Shown here piece after piece: positions 31,697-33,238 of a stretch of 33,238 nucleotides of DNA (within the stretch, counting starts at the first letter, position 1; every line of letters starts with the position of its first letter). The notes under the pieces are model-generated. The model worked only from the letters and a program-made list of their open reading frames with translations, was not told the origin of the DNA and did no database searches. A program made the translations under genes and the position numbers. The DNA is taken from positions 1-33,238 of the forward strand of contig NZ_LGDW01000487.1 of the NCBI RefSeq assembly GCF_001280005.1, in the 5' to 3' direction. Source of the stretch: Streptomyces sp. NRRL WC-3618. GTDB lineage: Bacteria > Actinomycetota > Actinomycetes > Streptomycetales > Streptomycetaceae.

Positions 31697-32515
31697 GTGG
31701 TCATCCCCGTCCATGATGTGAACCCCGCGAGGCGCACCCCCTGGGTCACGTACGCGCTGATCGCCGCCAACGTCCTCGTGTTCCTCACCATGCCCGGCGG
31801 GGCGGGGTCGGCGACGGGCGAGAGCCACCTGGCGCAGCTGTGCCATCTCCACGCCTTCCTGGACCACTACGCGGCGGTGCCCCAGGAGCTGATCCACCAC
31901 CAGCTGCCGCGCCTGGTGCCGACGGGCGACGTGGGGATCGGCGCGGGAGGGCCAGGCTGTGTGGTCGGCCCGCCGGGCTACGACAAGTCGCCCCCGCTCT
32001 CCGTGCTGACGGCGATGTTCCTGCACGGTGGCTGGCTGCATCTGCTGGGCAACATGCTGTTCCTGCTGATCTTCGGCAACAACATCGAGGACCGGATGGG
32101 ACACATCCGCTTCGCGCTGTTCTACGTCGCCTGCGGGTATGCAGCAGCATACGGCTTCGCCGTCGCGAACTCCGATTCGGGTGACCCCCTGATCGGGGCA
32201 TCCGGGGCGATCGCCGGGGTGCTGGGCGCCTATCTGGTGCTGTTCCCGAAGGTCCGAGTGTGGGTCCTCGTACCGTTCCTGATCTTCCTGCCGCTACGAC
32301 TGCCGGCCTGGCTGGTTCTGGGCTTCTGGTTTGTGCTGCAGGCGGTGTACTCGTCCGGCGAGGGCGTCACCGGCGCGGGCACCGTGGCATACGCGGCGCA
32401 CATCGTCGGCTTTCTGGCTGGCATGCTGATCGCCTGGCCGCTACGCCCAGGCACCCCGCCGCCGCCAGAACCACGTGGCCTTCTGTGGGGAAGGCGGGCG
32501 CGGCCGGGTCAGTAA
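31697..32515 (+). CDS. Rhomboid family intramembrane serine protease
   Basis: This 272-residue rhomboid cleaves transmembrane substrates within the bilayer. The catalytic dyad is Ser169 in IGASGAIAG and His235 in AYAAHIVGF. The TM2 motif HGGWLHLLGNM gives His110, His115 and Asn119 of the oxyanion site. About six TM segments are present, the first being TYALIAANVLVFLTM. A long loop between TM1 and TM2 (residues ~40-100) has His and Cys (LCHLHAFLDHY), larger than in GlpG. The C-terminus is a short Pro-rich basic tail. The start is GTG 31697; upstream in-frame sequence to 31367 is antisense to the hypothetical gene. The ribosome site (CGGGGG) is weak and distant. Confidence 0.93.
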   Translation: MVIPVHDVNPARRTPWVTYALIAANVLVFLTMPGGAGSATGESHLAQLCHLHAFLDHYAAVPQELIHHQLPRLVPTGDVGIGAGGPGCVVGPPGYDKSPPLSVLTAMFLHGGWLHLLGNMLFLLIFGNNIEDRMGHIRFALFYVACGYAAAYGFAVANSDSGDPLIGASGAIAGVLGAYLVLFPKVRVWVLVPFLIFLPLRLPAWLVLGFWFVLQAVYSSGEGVTGAGTVAYAAHIVGFLAGMLIAWPLRPGTPPPPEPRGLLWGRRARPGQ

Positions 32516-33238
32516 GGACAACAAGGCCCTCGCGCACGGGAGCCCTCGGAAGGACCAGGAACGGCTCACTGAGTACAAGGACAGCGGGCCCGGCCGAGGA
32601 CGAGGCAGGCACTCAAGCACTACGCCACAGTTCGCGATAGCATACTTTGCGTTCTATGAGGGAGCGGCACCTGCCCACCTCTGCGACCAGTCGCATATTT
32701 GATCAGCTTTTCCTACTTTCGTCAGAGCTCAAGCTGACCTGTCGCTGACTTTGCTGACTAGCCGTCAGGCAATATGGAAGGTGAGACGAGAGACGAGCTA
32801 CCCACCATCTCGCCCCTGACGCGGCAACCGCGCTCCCTGCGCCGGCCGCTCCGGGGGCGGCTCCCCTGCCAGCGAGAGCACCTAGCAACAGGCCTCCGTC
32901 GCTCAGGCCGCCCGCCTTCTCAAAGTGGGCCTGCCACTCTTCCGAACACTCCGGCTCTTATCCACAGAACCGCAGGCCGTGGGGACCGCAGTGCGGAACA
33001 TAGCAGCAGATCTCCGGTTAGCCTCGGGCTTTCACGAGGGGTGCCGTCCGGCAGGTGATCGAGAAAGCAGAGAGTGCCCCTGAGCTGCAACGATAGGACT
33101 TGCTGAGGGTCCTGTACGTGGTAGCGAAAGAGGCACTTCCCAGGTGAAGGTGCGACACGAGGTCGCGTGTGTTGAGTGGGCTCTTTTGGAGAGGGGGTCG
33201 GCGATGGCGTCGGCGACAGAGTAGCCCTGGGTCAGTGT
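32516..33238. other. Lower-GC region without a convincing gene
   Basis: Beyond the rhomboid gene the GC content drops visibly and short AT-rich stretches appear (for example 32634-32660 and 32690-32720). Open frames on both strands are short and have Arg/Pro/Ser-biased, non-native composition. Three GCTGAC hexamers lie at 32733, 32744 and 32753, preceded by GTCAG at 32721. This may be the flank of a mobile element or a degraded region. No tRNA was recognised. Confidence 0.5.
33032..33238 (-). CDS. Possible C-terminal fragment of an ORF cut by the window edge
   Basis: On the minus strand an open frame enters from the right edge and stops at TGA (33032-33034), giving 68 residues. It reads TLTQGYSVADAIADPLSKRA at the edge, which looks protein-like, then turns Ser/Pro/Arg-rich. 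No domain can be named. A transposase or degraded gene is possible. The full start lies outside the window. Confidence 0.25.
   Translation of the reverse strand, partial: TLTQGYSVADAIADPLSKRAHSTHATSCRTFTWEVPLSLPRTGPSASPIVAAQGHSLLSRSPAGRHPS

Noticed and set aside
32774..33058. 94-codon plus-strand frame starting MEGETRDELP
   Set aside because: Arg/Pro/Ser-rich, no ribosome site, no native codon pattern.
32886..33083. 65-codon plus-strand frame with LRLLSTEPQAVGTAV
   Set aside because: Protein-like locally, but it lacks an ATG and follows two in-frame stops; at best a remnant.
1..33238. CRISPR arrays, rRNA and tRNA genes
   Set aside because: No regularly spaced repeats of CRISPR type, and no rRNA or tRNA-like sequence was seen by eye on either strand.

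Overview
The window is high-GC actinobacterial chromosome, almost certainly Streptomyces. Third codon positions are nearly all G or C, and GTG and TTG starts are common. The gene types (a complete conservon, murC with msrB, hemY with hemQ, DUF4349, DUF4142 and TIGR04222 families, a SulP/carbonic anhydrase pair) also fit that genus. From memory the order resembles a conserved core-chromosome stretch of Streptomyces; I could not check this. Nearly everything is vertical-looking core sequence. Only the last ~700 bases differ in composition and lack a clear gene.

Layout. 1-1105: a solute-binding lipoprotein, without its transporter partners. 1378-5197: conservon cvnA-B-C-D (sensor-kinase-like protein, roadblock protein, DUF742 protein, Ras-like GTPase). 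5243-10255, minus strand: a small unknown protein, an M20 peptidase, msrB and murC, a universal-stress-like protein and a RibD-C-like reductase. 10473-11579: ZapE-type ATPase. 11678-14398: a regulatory-looking palindrome, a His-rich secreted protein, beta-carbonic anhydrase, a SulP transporter with STAS domain, and a strong terminator. 14446-16707: slipin and a membrane Ser/Thr kinase. 16826-18534: a 45-residue zinc-ribbon-like protein and, convergent to it, a two-gene ABC transporter. 18592-19332: PTH2-type peptidyl-tRNA hydrolase.

19366-24451 is the most unusual part. Three DUF4142 proteins, two of them a tandem duplication that includes the 5' leader, surround a DUF692/MNIO-type iron oxidase carrying an extra C-terminal domain. 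A TIGR04222-type membrane protein follows. MNIO enzymes usually modify peptides, but no classical Cys-rich precursor is visible here. The locus may be an undescribed cell-envelope system using this enzyme family.

24599-32515: a secreted tripeptidyl-aminopeptidase-like hydrolase; the terminal haem genes hemY-hemQ, with a stray duplicated copy of the hemQ 3' end; a DUF4349 lipoprotein; a CoA-disulfide-reductase-like flavoprotein; a small unknown protein; and a rhomboid protease. 32516-33238 is lower-GC and mostly non-coding, with at most a truncated minus-strand frame at the edge.

No rRNA, tRNA, CRISPR array or complete insertion sequence was recognised. Functional calls rest on motif recognition by eye, with no database search.
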